Assembly (NCBI GenBank): GCA_025449115.1
Contig: JAHLKC010000082.1
Span: 1 to 64,000 of the forward strand
Length of the DNA stretch: 64,000 nucleotides
Direction of reading: 5' to 3'
Origin: Chytridium lagenaria
Lineage: Eukaryota > Chytridiomycota > Chytridiomycetes > Chytridiales > Chytridiaceae
Each line of letters starts with the position of its first letter. Positions within the stretch are counted from its first letter, which is position 1. Below, one piece after another: positions 10,994 to 21,634 of the stretch. The notes beneath the pieces were generated by a model that saw only the letters and a program-made list of their open reading frames with translations, was not told where the DNA came from and ran no database searches. A program made the position numbers and the translations under genes.

Positions 10994-12150
10994 TGGGAAG
11001 GTCCTTTGAAGACTACGTGTCGAGTAAGGGTGAGGGTATGCAGAAGAAGTCTGGAGAGAGCCAAGAGAGAGAGGAAGGGTTCCGATAAGGAATGAAGAAT
11101 TAGCTTCAGCTTTTATCACGTACTAACAAATCTCCCAAGAGATATATATATCCACCGTTCAGTTTTCAAAACAACCCAAAAAAGTAACCACGAAGTCTGG
11201 AACTTCCACCCCATTGTCCAGCCTAATTTTGGGCATTGTTCAAAACACTGCGCGAATCAAAAGGTGTGCCGCTTCTGAAGCCCAAACTCGTGGACCACAA
11301 GCTGTCGCCCCAATCATTGAACGCCCCTGATGCCGAATACGTGTATCAAGTGGTGTATACTAGGAATGTGGCTGATGATTGGGGGTCCTGTCAGCTCTCT
11401 GTCCATCACTTGGACACCGCCCGTTGACGCGTGATACGGGGTCTGAGACCGCAGCGCACGGACCCTTTGCTGACGACCTTTTGTTTAAAAGTTTTTCATT
11501 GGAAAAGGGTCTCTAACCGACGGCTCTAGAAAAGCTAGGATTACCTGAGACTCAATATGTGACTGACGCCACCGTAGTTACCATTCGCCATGAGACATTA
11601 GTTTTACAAACTCAAAATGATTGTGAACGCAGATCTTTAAGGCCGTTCTCTATTAATAGAGGTTAATCAATGAAATAGTATAGCATAATATATATACTTC
11701 CACAAAAAAAATCGTATTTTTAGACTGGGTCCACTAAAAAATCATACTTTAAAACAATCGCCGTTGATGTTAAGCTCAAAAAAAGAAATCCGTTTTTGCC
11801 TATCATTTACTCGGTGAACTAAAAGAAAAGAATTCACCTCAACAACAGAAATGACGTGACGGCAATGCAAAGGAGAAAAACGCCGCAAACAGTTGGTATT
11901 CTTTATTGCAGCACCCTTCCTCAAACAACGCTTCACAAAAAACATTTTACCTTATATCTCATATCATTATTCCTCAAACTCTTGATTTTTATAAGTAGGT
12001 TTCTCAAGGACACCAACAACCGTAGCTATAAAAAAATGTTAAGGCATATAAAGTTAATAAAAACACGTCATTTTCCTTTGCCTCCTTTACATCAACAAAA
12101 GAAACCACCAATACTCCAGCTAATTTATTCATAAAAACTCCACAATGGGC
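10994..12150. other. Intergenic between opsin cyclase and CNB protein
   Basis: About 1.15 kb, AT-rich, on the 5' side of the opsin cyclase and the 3' side of the CNB gene; it must contain the cyclase promoter. A 63-codon plus-strand open frame (11236-11427) is the only moderately protein-like stretch and is not supported by any recognisable motif. No repeats or RNA genes are seen. Confidence 0.4.
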
Positions 12151-14481
12151 TTAATAATGCCACACCTTCCGTTGCACCGTCGCCATCTTCCTCACACTCT
12201 CAATCCCCATATTCGGATCCCTCTCCCGCTCCCTCACAATCGCATCCATCGCCTTCTTCCGCTCCCCCAACCATTTCTTCTCCTTGACCATCTCCACATA
12301 TCTCTCCAACACATCCGCCTCTTTCATCATAGTGAACGACGAGAACTCGAGGGCGGTGCGGAAATTCAAACGAACGTCATAAGGGCTTGTAAAGATCACT
12401 TCACAGCCTTGTTTAAGGTGAGGTTTAGGTTTTTTAGGGGGGGAGTGGGAGGATCTGAGGCGAGGGCTTCTTCGAGTTCGATTTTTGGGGCGCGATGGAG
12501 GTCTCCGGCGATCATGGTGCATTTGGCTTTGGATGGACCTTCTGAGCCTAGGACGCCTTCTTCACCGAAATAGTCGAGAGGGTGAAGCACAGAGATGATG
12601 ATGGAATTCTTTCCCGTGTTTTGGGTGGGTGTTTTTCGGACAGAGACTTTTCCTGATTTGACAATGTAAAAGTATTTGAGATCATCCCCTAGTGAATGAA
12701 GGTTAGGTTTTGATAAAGTTGGCGTGGTTTTTGTTTTTTTTCAATAGGTGTTTTACCTTCTCTGTATATCACTTCGCCGTAAAGATATTTGCGGACTTGC
12801 ATGTTCATGGATACGGAGAGGAGGGAACCCCTGGTCCAACTTGAAAAGACGGGCATACGACGTAGAAAAGAGTACATTTCCAGGTTTTGCTTTTCATGAA
12901 TAGACTTTATGATTCTATTATAATCCTCCTACAACCGCGATCAAAGTTAGCAACACCACAACAGGGGAAAAAAGCATCAATTATGGTATCCAAAGTTTAG
13001 GGTATGCGTAATGCGGGTTCAAGAGAATAACAACGTTTGCAAAAGACAATATCTTTGGACATTGGGGAAGAAGGTAAAAAAAAAAAAAAAAAAAAAAAAA
13101 TCACCAATAAAAAGGATACACACCTTCTCCACCTTGATCAACTCTGTCCTCTCATCCGTGATAATAGTCGCCGACCTAGGCGCATCCGCCACCAACGCCA
13201 AATCCCCAAACCCCTCTCCCCTCCCCAACTGTTTGACAGCCGCCATATCAGTCAACTTCCCACTCCTACTAATCTGCACAGTCACCCGTCCCTCAAAGAT
13301 GATAAACCACGCAGTCCCAGTATCCCCCTGCTTGAAAACAACCCGTTCCTTTTCCAAACACGAATACTTTGCAACGCGACACAACTCGGTGAGGATGAAA
13401 TCACTAAACTTTTCAAACGCCTTGAAGGAACGGAGACATCGAAACAGGGTATCAATGTCCGCTCTTGTTCGATCGTATGGTGAGCGTTGTAATGATGGAC
13501 GGATGAGGGATTCATGGAGTTCAGGTATGGCGGTATGAGAGTGGATGATATCTTTTTTTAAGGGACGTTTTCGCACCCTTTTTTTCCCATCGTTGATCAA
13601 CTCCACATAGTTTTTTATAAAGGTGTCAACGGAGAAAGGCTTGTCTTGTTTCTCATCATCAGATTCTAATTGGAGGATCCGGAAATGCGAGGCATCTTGA
13701 CCGTTTACAGAGGCTTCAATGACTTTCCGTTGGAAAAAGGTGCGCACCACCATTGCCTCTTTAGCGTTAAAAAGAATAGGACGAATAGGGGATGCAGGTC
13801 TTGATGGTTTCAGTTGTTGTCGGACAGGAGCAGATTGAGGTCTTGAAGTCACTGAACACGATGTGGCATGAGAAGGTCCACGTTTCAAATCCGCTTTATC
13901 ACACGTTCGAGCAGTTAAAGCAGGAGCAGATTGAGGTCTCGCATGTTTTTCTTTCCGCAATAAAAGCGCCTCAGCATCATCGTCGACAAAGCTTTGGGTT
14001 TTCCCAGGCAAAGGTTTAGATCTACAAGGGGAAGCAGGTCGTGACAAGCATTTCTCAAATTCCCGCATAAATTGATGATGCAAGTCTTTTGACGCTTGAG
14101 AATGCGCGATCCGGGTTTCCCTTGTAGCGTGTTTTCTTGGTGGTGGAGGGTTTGTAGCTCTCATTGCGGAAAACACTTCGGCGACATCCATCAATCGTCG
14201 TGTATCCACCTCCACGTCGGGTTCGGTTGGTCGTTTATCAGGGGATGCGGGTCTGGATGGTTTTGATGGGCTCGGGGGACGTGAGAAGCCGTTGAGGAGG
14301 TATTGGTGAGGGGTGGTGAATCGAAGGGATCTGTGGAGGGGAGTTGATCGCGATGGGTTTTTACTTTTTTGATGGTGGAGAGCATGGTGGTGCCGTCGTA
14401 TGGGATGGTGGAGGACCATGTGGAGGGTTGTGGGGGTTTTTTAGGCTTTGTTGGAGAGACGTGAGGGGCTGAGGCCGTCAT
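12151..14481 (-). CDS. Tandem cyclic-nucleotide-binding-domain protein, disordered N-terminus
   Basis: A soluble protein with two CNB folds and no kinase, channel or exchange-factor domain, so a candidate cNMP sensor or adaptor. Its N-terminal half is disordered and has six [S/A]RPxS[P/A]P motifs (SRPASPDKRP, SRPASPCRSKP, SRPASPIRP and variants). CNB-A carries FKQGDTGTAWFIIFEGRV and the phosphate-binding cassette GFGDLALVADAPRSATI: the ribose Glu is Asp, the phosphate Arg (13175-13177) is kept, and Ser follows it. CNB-B (YREGDDLKYFYIVKSGKV, then YFGEEGVLG) keeps the Glu but has no clear cassette Arg. Introns are 12929-13123, which holds a T24 tract, and 12689-12756. Frame shifts near 14330 and 12430 are needed; start 14419 is an alternative. 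It is the next gene upstream of the opsin cyclase on the same strand. Confidence 0.8.
13077..13100. repeat. A24 homopolymer (T24 on the coding strand)
   Basis: An uninterrupted run of 24 A on the plus strand inside the first intron of the CNB gene, just downstream of the donor site at 13123. It is a likely spot for assembly length error. Confidence 0.9.
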
Positions 14482-15075
14482 GGTTGAGGGGGGAGGGGGG
14501 AATTGGGGATTGATTTTCCGAGGAGGATCCTTGTTTGATGGTAATCTTTGCGGTTCTTGTGTGTGCCGTGTTCAGTAAGGTTGAAATTTCGATTCTGTTA
14601 CCGGATACAAAGCTCGTAATATGTAGTTTCCGACACAGCCTGATGCTGTAAGCATACCTACATAAACACGTTTTTTTGTTTTTTTTTTGATTTTTCGTTA
14701 ATATATACGTATTTGATCACTTTTTATGAATTTTTCGTTCATATATACGTATTTGACTTTTTATGAATAAACGAAGACCCAATACATTTACTTCAACGCC
14801 TTTCTTCCTTTACCCAAACCGTAAATGGCTCCACCACCTTACCAACCTTCTCAATCAAAGTAACATACACTTCCCATAAACCCTCCACATCTCATCTCAA
14901 TTCAACCCCCAAAAAAACCCCCAAAAAAAAAAGGTCACGCATCCAAACCCCATTTATTCAAAAAAACCCCACCCGGTTGTCTTTATTACAATAACGCTAA
15001 TTTTTTATTCCCTGACTGAAAAATGAAAACACTAAAGAAATATGAAAACATCATGAATCACCCGCCCCCAATGGA
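14482..15075. other. Intergenic between enkurin and CNB gene
   Basis: AT-rich DNA with poly-T and a near-repeated segment (ATATATACGTATTTGA occurs twice, near 14702 and 14740). It should hold the promoter of the CNB gene and the 3' UTR of enkurin. No coding signal is seen. Confidence 0.4.
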
Positions 15076-17040
15076 TTAGCGAAAGGCAGAGTTAAAGTTG
15101 ACGAGAATATGGGGATGCGAGAATTTAGCGATATGGTCTTCAAGATGTTTGAGTTGTTGCTCCATGTTGACTTTCCTGAGATCCCCGGAAAAACAGTTGA
15201 TTAGTTGTTTTTATACTTGACAAAAAAAAGGGGGGATAGGGAGGCGGAGGAAATACGATCTCCCTTCTAAAAAAAAAAAAGGGGGGGGGGGAGGGGGGCG
15301 AGAGGGAAGAAAAGAAAGAAAAAAAGAACAAGAGGCGGAAAAATCCGATTTCCATTTAAAAAAAAAACAAAACAAAAAGGGGGTGGGGGGGGGGAAAGAA
15401 AAGAAACAAAAAAAGAGAGCAGAGACACCAACCTCGCAATTTTCGGCACAGTATCCACCGTCAAGCTCAACTTTTGATAATCACTATTCAACTTTTCCCA
15501 ATTCGCTTTCAACCCTTCCAAGATTCGAATCCGTTCATCCTCCGGCAACGGCACCATCCCATCCTTTGTAGGAGTGAGGGAAGTGTCTTCTTTTAATTGA
15601 CGGACTTGATCTTCCTTGATTTTCTCGGCTTGCTTTTTGACGTTTAAGGAGGTAGGTTGGGGTTGTGCCGTAGTCCTTTTTGTGACGGTAGTCTGGGGTG
15701 GAGTCTTGAGGCTTTTGGCGGCTGAGAATGTTTTTGGGGGGATGAAAGCGAAAGGGTGAGATTTTGGTGTCAAGTCAGAGGAATAGAGGTTGAGGAGATT
15801 TTGGTATGGAGTAGGAGGAAAGACAGGGTAGGATTTTGGTCTCAAGTCAGAGGAAAGAGAGGGTGATGAGATTTTGGTGTGGAGTAGGAGAAAAGACATG
15901 GTCAGATTTCGGTATAGAGTAGGAGGGAACGAGAGGGTGAGATTTTGGTGTTGAAAGAAAAGAACGAGAGAATGGGGTTTTGGTTTGAGGTAGGAGGAAA
16001 AAGACAGGGTGAAATATTAATGTGAAAAAGGAGGAACGAGGGGTGACGTTTTGGTTTAAAAAAAGGCGGAAAGAGAGGGTGAGATTTTGGTGTAGGGTAA
16101 GATGAAAAACGAGGATGAGATTTTGGTGAGCGTGGGTGGACGGAGGAGGGATGACGTTTATAAATCGAGTAAAAAAATACCTGGAAAAGTTGCAGATAAA
16201 GTGACGAGATGGTAAAATAGATAAAATAGGGTACGAGAGGTTAAAGAATTTACACGAAAAAAAAAGGGGGGGTAAAAACAAAGTTTTAAGCAAGTCAACG
16301 CGCGATCAGGAAAAGGAAGGAACGCTACATAGTTTCCTTACATGAATTAATGTTGTCAAGAGCATTCAACTTGATGAAATCCTTTGAAGTCGGTGGCGGC
16401 GCCTTCCCCGGTTCTTTAGGCACAGGCGCCTTCCTCACAGTCCGATCAGGGACAAAAGTCTCACCTAAACCGCACATCAGCAAAAAAAGAAATCAGGGAG
16501 GAGGAGGCAAGACTCACCCACAACCTTCATCATCTCCCTCTCCCCCTTTTTCAAGAACCCATCCGTCCTCTTGACCTCCACTTTAGCAGGCCCCATAGAC
16601 GCCGTCTCCCGTTTCCCCGCCACATATTCCGTTCGAGCTTGCGATGCGAATTTGGAGCGATACATGTTTTGTTTGGCAGGCGGCGTGTAGTCCACGGGGA
16701 TGAGGGCGTAGACGGATTCTTCAAAGACGTCGGCGGGGGTGGGGTGGACGATCTTGGTTGGGGTTGTAGGTGGATCGAGGAGGGTGGTGGGAGGGTTGTG
16801 GAGGCGATGGCGCCTTTGGGGGGAGGGGGGGCATCGTTGTTGTTTGGTGAGGGGGAAGAGAAAAACAGGTGGAGGGTAAATCCCTTTTTTGAAAGAATTC
16901 AGTATCCTGTGACGGGATTTTCGTTGTGGGTGGGGAGGTGTTTTTGAATTATAGGATGGGGTTGGATGGCTGCTGTGGAATGCGGATGGATGTAGGCCGG
17001 TTGCCGCATGTGGGTGTTTGGATGGATGGAATGATGGCAT
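15076..17040 (-). CDS. ENKUR: Enkurin, ciliary microtubule inner protein
   Basis: Enkurin binds the axoneme of motile cilia (and TRPC channels in sperm), so in a fungus it marks a flagellated zoospore. The N-terminal family block is present: ESVYALIPVDYTPPAKQNMY, then the hallmark ASMGPAKVEVKRTDGFLKKG. A second exon (about 16466-16351) gives APPPTSKDFIKLNALDNINS. The C-terminal enkurin helices are LPEDERIRILEGLKANWEKL and TVDTVPKIAR. The last exon (about 15177-15076) encodes KVNMEQQLKHLEDHIAKF. Introns separate these blocks; one overlaps a minisatellite (15740-16135). The long Pro/His-rich N-terminal extension read from the ATG at 17040 is unusual, so the true start could lie nearer the VFEESVYAL block. 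Confidence 0.85.
15740..16135. repeat. Degenerate minisatellite inside enkurin
   Basis: Seven or more imperfect copies of a 40-60 bp unit containing GAGATTTTGGTGT and a purine-rich spacer (GTAGGAGGAAAGA-like) follow one another on the plus strand. The array covers the intron/exon border before the third coding block of enkurin. In the minus strand part of it stays open (repeats of the type TPKSHPF), so it is unclear how much is translated. Confidence 0.65.
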
Positions 17041-17820
17041 CTTCTAGTTGACAATTCAAAACAACATCATTTCCTATAAAAACAAGCAACAATTATCACA
17101 AGTAATGTGATATTGATAAAACCAAAACAAAAAAACAAACCAACGACCTAAACCCACAAAATATAGCTATAGCTAGCTATGCGTTGCGCGATATTAAATG
17201 TAATCATACGGAATATCCAAACCCTCTTTTTTTTGGTAATAAAAAAACGGTAAAACCCACACCCAAAAAAAAAGTCAAAGACAGCACAAATCTATAAAGG
17301 ACAACACGAAAACGTACAGTAGACAAAAAAGAAAACAGGGATACCAAAAACAGATGATGATATGGGGGAAAAAAGAATAACAGGTTAAAAAAAAATATGT
17401 TGAACCAAAAAACAAAAAGCAAAAAGAGAAAAAAACGGAGAGACGATGACGCTACCCCCCATATAATTTTTTTTTTCGTTTAAGAGTCAAGACCAGCCCA
17501 ACCCCCAAACACGACACAAACGAAAAAGAGGCTTAAATTGGAGAACGAGGTGATGGTAGTAGAAACGAAGAAGAAAAAACAAAAAGGTAATATCATTTGT
17601 TGGATTTGAAATTGGATAAATGGCTGGAGAAAAAGAACATTGAAACCGAGATGGTAAAAAGAAAAAGAGATGGAATAAAAAAAAAAAAGAAAAGAGGACA
17701 TGGCCAAGAAATAGAATTGAAACGGAAAAAGATCCCATCATTGCACCTCCCAAAAAAAAAAAACCACCCCCAACTCCCCATTACTCGCTTCCACTCTCTT
17801 GCAAAAAAAAAAAAACATTA
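17041..17820. other. Intergenic, homopolymer-rich
   Basis: A/T-rich DNA with many A and T runs of 8-12 bases. The open frames here are low-complexity Phe/Ser or Lys strings and are not credible genes. It lies between the 5' end of enkurin and the 3' end of the secreted-protein gene. Confidence 0.5.
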
Positions 17821-18730
17821 CTAATTCTTTGGCTGCAAACTCTTGGGATCACAGCTCTTTGTCTGAGTGTCTTGAAGAGCAGTGACAGCATCCTTGACCC
17901 TATTATACAAGAGCGTAGCCTGCTGCACACTCTTATCATCAAAGGCATTCCTCATCTTTGCCCAACAGCTATTACACACCAAATCCTTATCAGAGGCCAA
18001 CTCCAACAGCGTGACATTGTAGCTCCTGGTCTCCAGCTTTGGTTTAGCCGCATTGACATTATCGTAGAGACAGAAATCCTCCTTTGTGAGAGAAGTGGGG
18101 TCCTTGTTGATGGAGGCGTCAATGGGGACGCAGGAGGCCTTTTTGATGGTTTCGAGAATGTCAATGATGGTGGGGATGGTGATACCGCCGACGAGTTCGA
18201 GGAGGTTGAATTGCTGACCGGGTTCGATGGAGGAGGTGGAGGTGGGGAAACGAAAGAGACCTTGGGGGAGGTTTGTTGGGGCGCAGACGCCGTCACCGAG
18301 AGCTCGGAGGGATTGGAGACGTTCGGTGCAATTGGTGGAGCAGAAGGAGGGCATGATGTGAGTGTCAAGGATGACCTTGTACTGGATCGATAAATAAATA
18401 AGAAATCATTAGATATTCCAGATGCATAGAAAATGATTAGAAGAACAACATGGATAAATAGAATAAAAGAAATTAAAAGTAAGACTTTCTACTCACAGGC
18501 ATGTAAGGCAAGGCAAACAAGGCCATCCCACCGCAAGATTGATAGGCACCCATGAGTTCCCTGCTAGAGAGGACAGACTGAGAGCAGTTTGCAGGGATAT
18601 CTTCGAAAATGTCTGTGGTAAAGAGAGACCCAGCAAAGTCTTGAGCAGAGACGCCAGACAGCAATGACATGGATGATGCAAAGGCCAGTAGGGTGAGCAG
18701 AGCCATTGTAGAGAAAGACTGTCCCCTCAT
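17821..18730 (-). CDS. Secreted ten-cysteine protein, unknown function
   Basis: Two exons (18730-18497 and 18381-17821) joined over a clean intron (18382-18496, GTGAGT...TCCAG) give about 264 residues. The start MRGQSFSTMALLTLLAFASS begins a classical signal peptide ending near SGVSAQD; an internal Met at 18706 could start the same signal. The mature part has ten cysteines (an even number, fitting disulphides) including FCSTNC and VCNSCW, and no membrane segment or GPI-like tail. The family is not recognised; extracellular, cell-wall or substrate-interacting roles are all possible. Frame and codon use are clean here, unlike many neighbours. Confidence 0.75.
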
Positions 18731-18734
18731 GAGC

Positions 18735-18925
18735 TGGATGGATAAGATGAGATGGATGGAATATATAGATAATATGTAGATGGATGGATGAGATGAATAG
18801 ATGTATGCACACCCTAATGAATAGATGGATGGATGTATGACACCCTAATGAATGAGATGAATAGATGAATGGAACTAGAATGAATATGTGTGTATGACTA
18901 GAATGGAATAGATGAATAGAATAGA
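18735..18925. repeat. GATG/GATA-rich repeats upstream of the secreted-protein gene
   Basis: Degenerate tetranucleotide repeats (GATGGATG, GATGAATA) sit just 5' of the secreted-protein start. They include two copies of a roughly 30-bp unit beginning CACCCTAATGAAT (near 18809 and 18840). Confidence 0.6.
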
Positions 18926-18951
18926 GAGAGTCAAAACTGTTGATGGGAATG

Positions 18952-18955
<4 letters not shown>

Positions 18956-18983
<28 letters not shown>
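18956..18983. repeat. (AC)n microsatellite followed by TA-rich stretch
   Basis: An AC dinucleotide run of about 28 bp, followed by about 90 bp of TA-rich DNA (TATAGTA-type repeats to about 19075). Confidence 0.85.
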
Positions 18984-18986
<3 letters not shown>

Positions 18987-19415
18987 TAATATATAGTAGA
19001 TATATATATACTATACTATACTATTATAGTATTATATTATAGTATTTACAGTAGTACATATAATAAGTATATAGTAAAGAGTAAATAACCCTTTTCCCTT
19101 GTGACGCCCACAACATATTAATAAAATATGCATTGTCACACCCATCATCATCTTATAGTGTATGTATACTTAAATAATATTCACCTGCCAAGTGTATATA
19201 AATAATGATTATTATTATTAGTGTAAAACATGTATGTACAATAGGATAATGATTACTATTAGTGTAAAACATGTACATATGTACATAGGATAATCACGCT
19301 CTCTTTATTCATTCATTCATTTCTATAATTATATATTATATTGTATTGTCATCTTGTTTAAAAATATAATATTATTTATAATATTCATAATAATCATAAT
19401 AATAAACATAATGTT
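18984..19415. other. Intergenic AT-rich DNA with a direct repeat
   Basis: AT-rich spacer between the secreted-protein gene and the F-box/LRR gene. It contains a two-copy direct repeat of about 42 bp (near 19211-19252 and 19253-19296) sharing TTAGTGTAAAACATGTA and AGGATAAT. No coding signal. Confidence 0.5.
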
Positions 19416-20729
19416 TTACATCTCTACCACCTCCACCCTCTCCAACACCTTCTCAACCCTTCTCCCAACCTCAGCCTCCTCCTCTGTCGCCCAAAACCCC
19501 TTCCCAACCCCTCTCAACTCCTCAACAACTCCCCTCCCAACCTCCAACCTCTCCAACCCCTCCATCCCCACAATCAATCCCGCCAAAACACCCACCTCAA
19601 ACCCTCGACACCCCAACCGTCCAACACTGCAATGCCGTCGAATCGCAGAGACAGCCTCCATCGTGATCCATTCAATCGCTGGGGACACGTCCACCCGCAA
19701 CTGCGAGAGCGTCGCCGTGCAACTGTTTAAAAGCGCCGTCACCATCGGCGTGGGAATGTCACACGTCTTGCGTGGGTGCTCCATGTATGGGTGTCGTTCA
19801 AGCGTCAACGACGCCAGCTTTTTAAAGCCCCTCAAATCTCCATACAGCATCGGTCGAACAGAGGGGTGTGCAAACAATGTCCGGGGATGCATCAGAGGGG
19901 ATTCCAGGGGTGCTCCTCCATCTGAAACAGCCATTGTGAATGAGATGCAGAGAGAGTGTAGGTTGGGGCACAGCGTCGAGAGATCAGTGAGGTCGATCCC
20001 AGGGTTAACGTCTGACAGGGAGACCGTGTGGAGGTGAGGTAATTGACAAACAAGACTGCGAAAAGAGTCCCATGTGAAACCGCCTTGACCAAATCCATCC
20101 AGGTTGAGGTGTGTTAAAGGAGGTGGTAAAGTGTTGGATTGAAGGATAGGACGCGTGGGCTGAATGGATTTCCTTTGTGGTTTAAAAGAATGTTTGACAA
20201 AAGAGGTGGTGGTGGAGGTGGGCGTTGTTTGCCGAGCGAGCACTTGAATGTCATCATCTCCAAGTCCAAAAAGAACGCCTCGACCTCTCGGTCCCATCAA
20301 ATGAAGTCTAGAAAGTCTCCAAAACTTCATAGTAATAATTTTCAAAACCTCATGATCAGCCATCGCCGTCCAGCTTCAATAAAAACATTTCGTTAAAACA
20401 TTCCTTTAAAAAAGAAAAACTCGAACAAAAAAAAGTAAAAAGACATACCTGACTTCCACACAAATCTCCTCCACGCTCCCAGGATTCAACTTTTCAAACA
20501 CCTTCTTCAACGCCGCAGACGTCACATGAAACCCCAACGGCTTCAAATCCAGATACACGCGCTTCACACGTTGAACCCGTTGATCCACCCCAAACGATTC
20601 AAAAAACGCATCCGTTAATTCCCGTCTCATCGGTACAAGATGATGCCATTTCAGCGTCTCCCAAAACGGGTGGAAGAAACTCGCAGCCCTATTATATTTT
20701 CAAGAAAGATGTTAAGAGGTTAAACGGAA

Positions 20730-20765
<36 letters not shown>

Positions 20766-21227
20766 TTATTTACCGCCATACTCGACAGACGGATCCAAAA
20801 ACAATAAGGGTGGGGATGAGGATTCTCCTTGATGTTGGGGAGAGAGTGAATGTGGAGGAGACGTCCAGAACCGGCATTTCCCATGTGACCACCATTCATC
20901 GTTTGTTGGTGTAGCGGGCTGAAGTCGAATCAACACGTCCAGCCAGATCTCGAGAGGGAGTTGTCGCCAATCCCATGTTGTGCCATCTGGATGCCGTTGT
21001 TGGGGTAGAAGTTGGATCCTTTTTCGTTTTTTTGAGTGGTGGGGGACGGTGGAAGGAGAGGAGCGGGGGGGTGGGGTTGTTGGAATAGGGAGGAATGACG
21101 GCGGACGGTGGTAGTGGTGGATGACGATGGTGAGGTGAATATGGTTGATGCTAGTAATGCTGATGATGCCGATGATGACGGTGTGTTGGATCTCCTCATC
21201 TCCCCCTCTCCCCCTTTCAACTTTCAA
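19416..21227 (-). CDS. F-box / leucine-rich-repeat protein
   Basis: Probably a substrate receptor of an SCF ubiquitin ligase. Exon 1 (from 21227) carries a Ser/Pro-rich lead and the F-box start WRQLPLEIWLDVLIRL. A splice at the GTAAAT donor near 20774 joins AASFFHPFWETLKWHHLVP, and an exon with LTDAFFESFGVDQRVQRVKR follows. The last exon (20363-19416) gives irregular LRR-like strands (PPPLTHLNLDGFG, LPHLHTVSLSDVNPGIDLTD, LCPNLHSLCISF, FKKLASLTLERHPYM) and ends LERVEVVEM. The first intron contains a 35-base G run on the plus strand. The target is unknown. A second F-box gene lies head to head with it at 21635. Confidence 0.7.
20730..20764. repeat. G35 homopolymer
   Basis: Thirty-five consecutive G on the plus strand (C35 on the coding strand) inside the first intron of the F-box/LRR gene, directly downstream of the donor site. 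It could form a G-quadruplex, and its exact length is doubtful. Confidence 0.9.
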
Positions 21228-21634
21228 TAATGAATGTCAGATTTCATTAACATAACATGTGTTAACTATAAAAAAAAAAAAAAAGGTAGAAACAGGTTTA
21301 AACCACCAACAAGCAAGACGCAAAACGGAAAACAACAACGGACGTTGTCATCTTTTTTTTGCTGTTCCCCCTTCACAACCCCCTCATCCATCACCGCTAG
21401 AGTCAGAGGGCCAAAGAACACACAGTGACAGAGAGCTGTCGACGGAGAAGCAGACGAGAAGTCGCTTCAAATACGCTATTCATACCCATCTCTTTAACCC
21501 ATCGTTTCCCTATCAACAAAACAAAGTGGACGCCACCAAACCCTTTATCCAACGCATTCCAAGCAACATTCCAGGAACCCACTTCCTCTCCTCTACACAT
21601 TGCGGGTGGGATTAGAAAGGGGTGCAAAAGGGCA
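21228..21634. promoter_or_regulatory. Divergent promoter region between two F-box genes
   Basis: About 400 bp between the minus-strand F-box/LRR start (21227) and the plus-strand F-box start (21635). It contains an A14-15 run near 21270. No specific elements are identified. Confidence 0.4.

Noticed and set aside
8572..14481. Opsin cyclase and CNB gene as a polycistronic unit
   Set aside because: They are same-strand but separated by about 1.15 kb, and fungal nuclear genes are normally monocistronic; only neighbourhood is claimed.
17204..17824. Phe-rich open frames on the minus strand and Lys-rich ones on the plus strand
   Set aside because: Low-complexity translations of poly-A/poly-T DNA with no splice or start context.
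18800..18860. CCCTAAT motifs as interstitial telomere repeat
   Set aside because: Only two isolated copies inside a 30-bp unit of a GATG-rich repeat; no tandem CCCTAA array.
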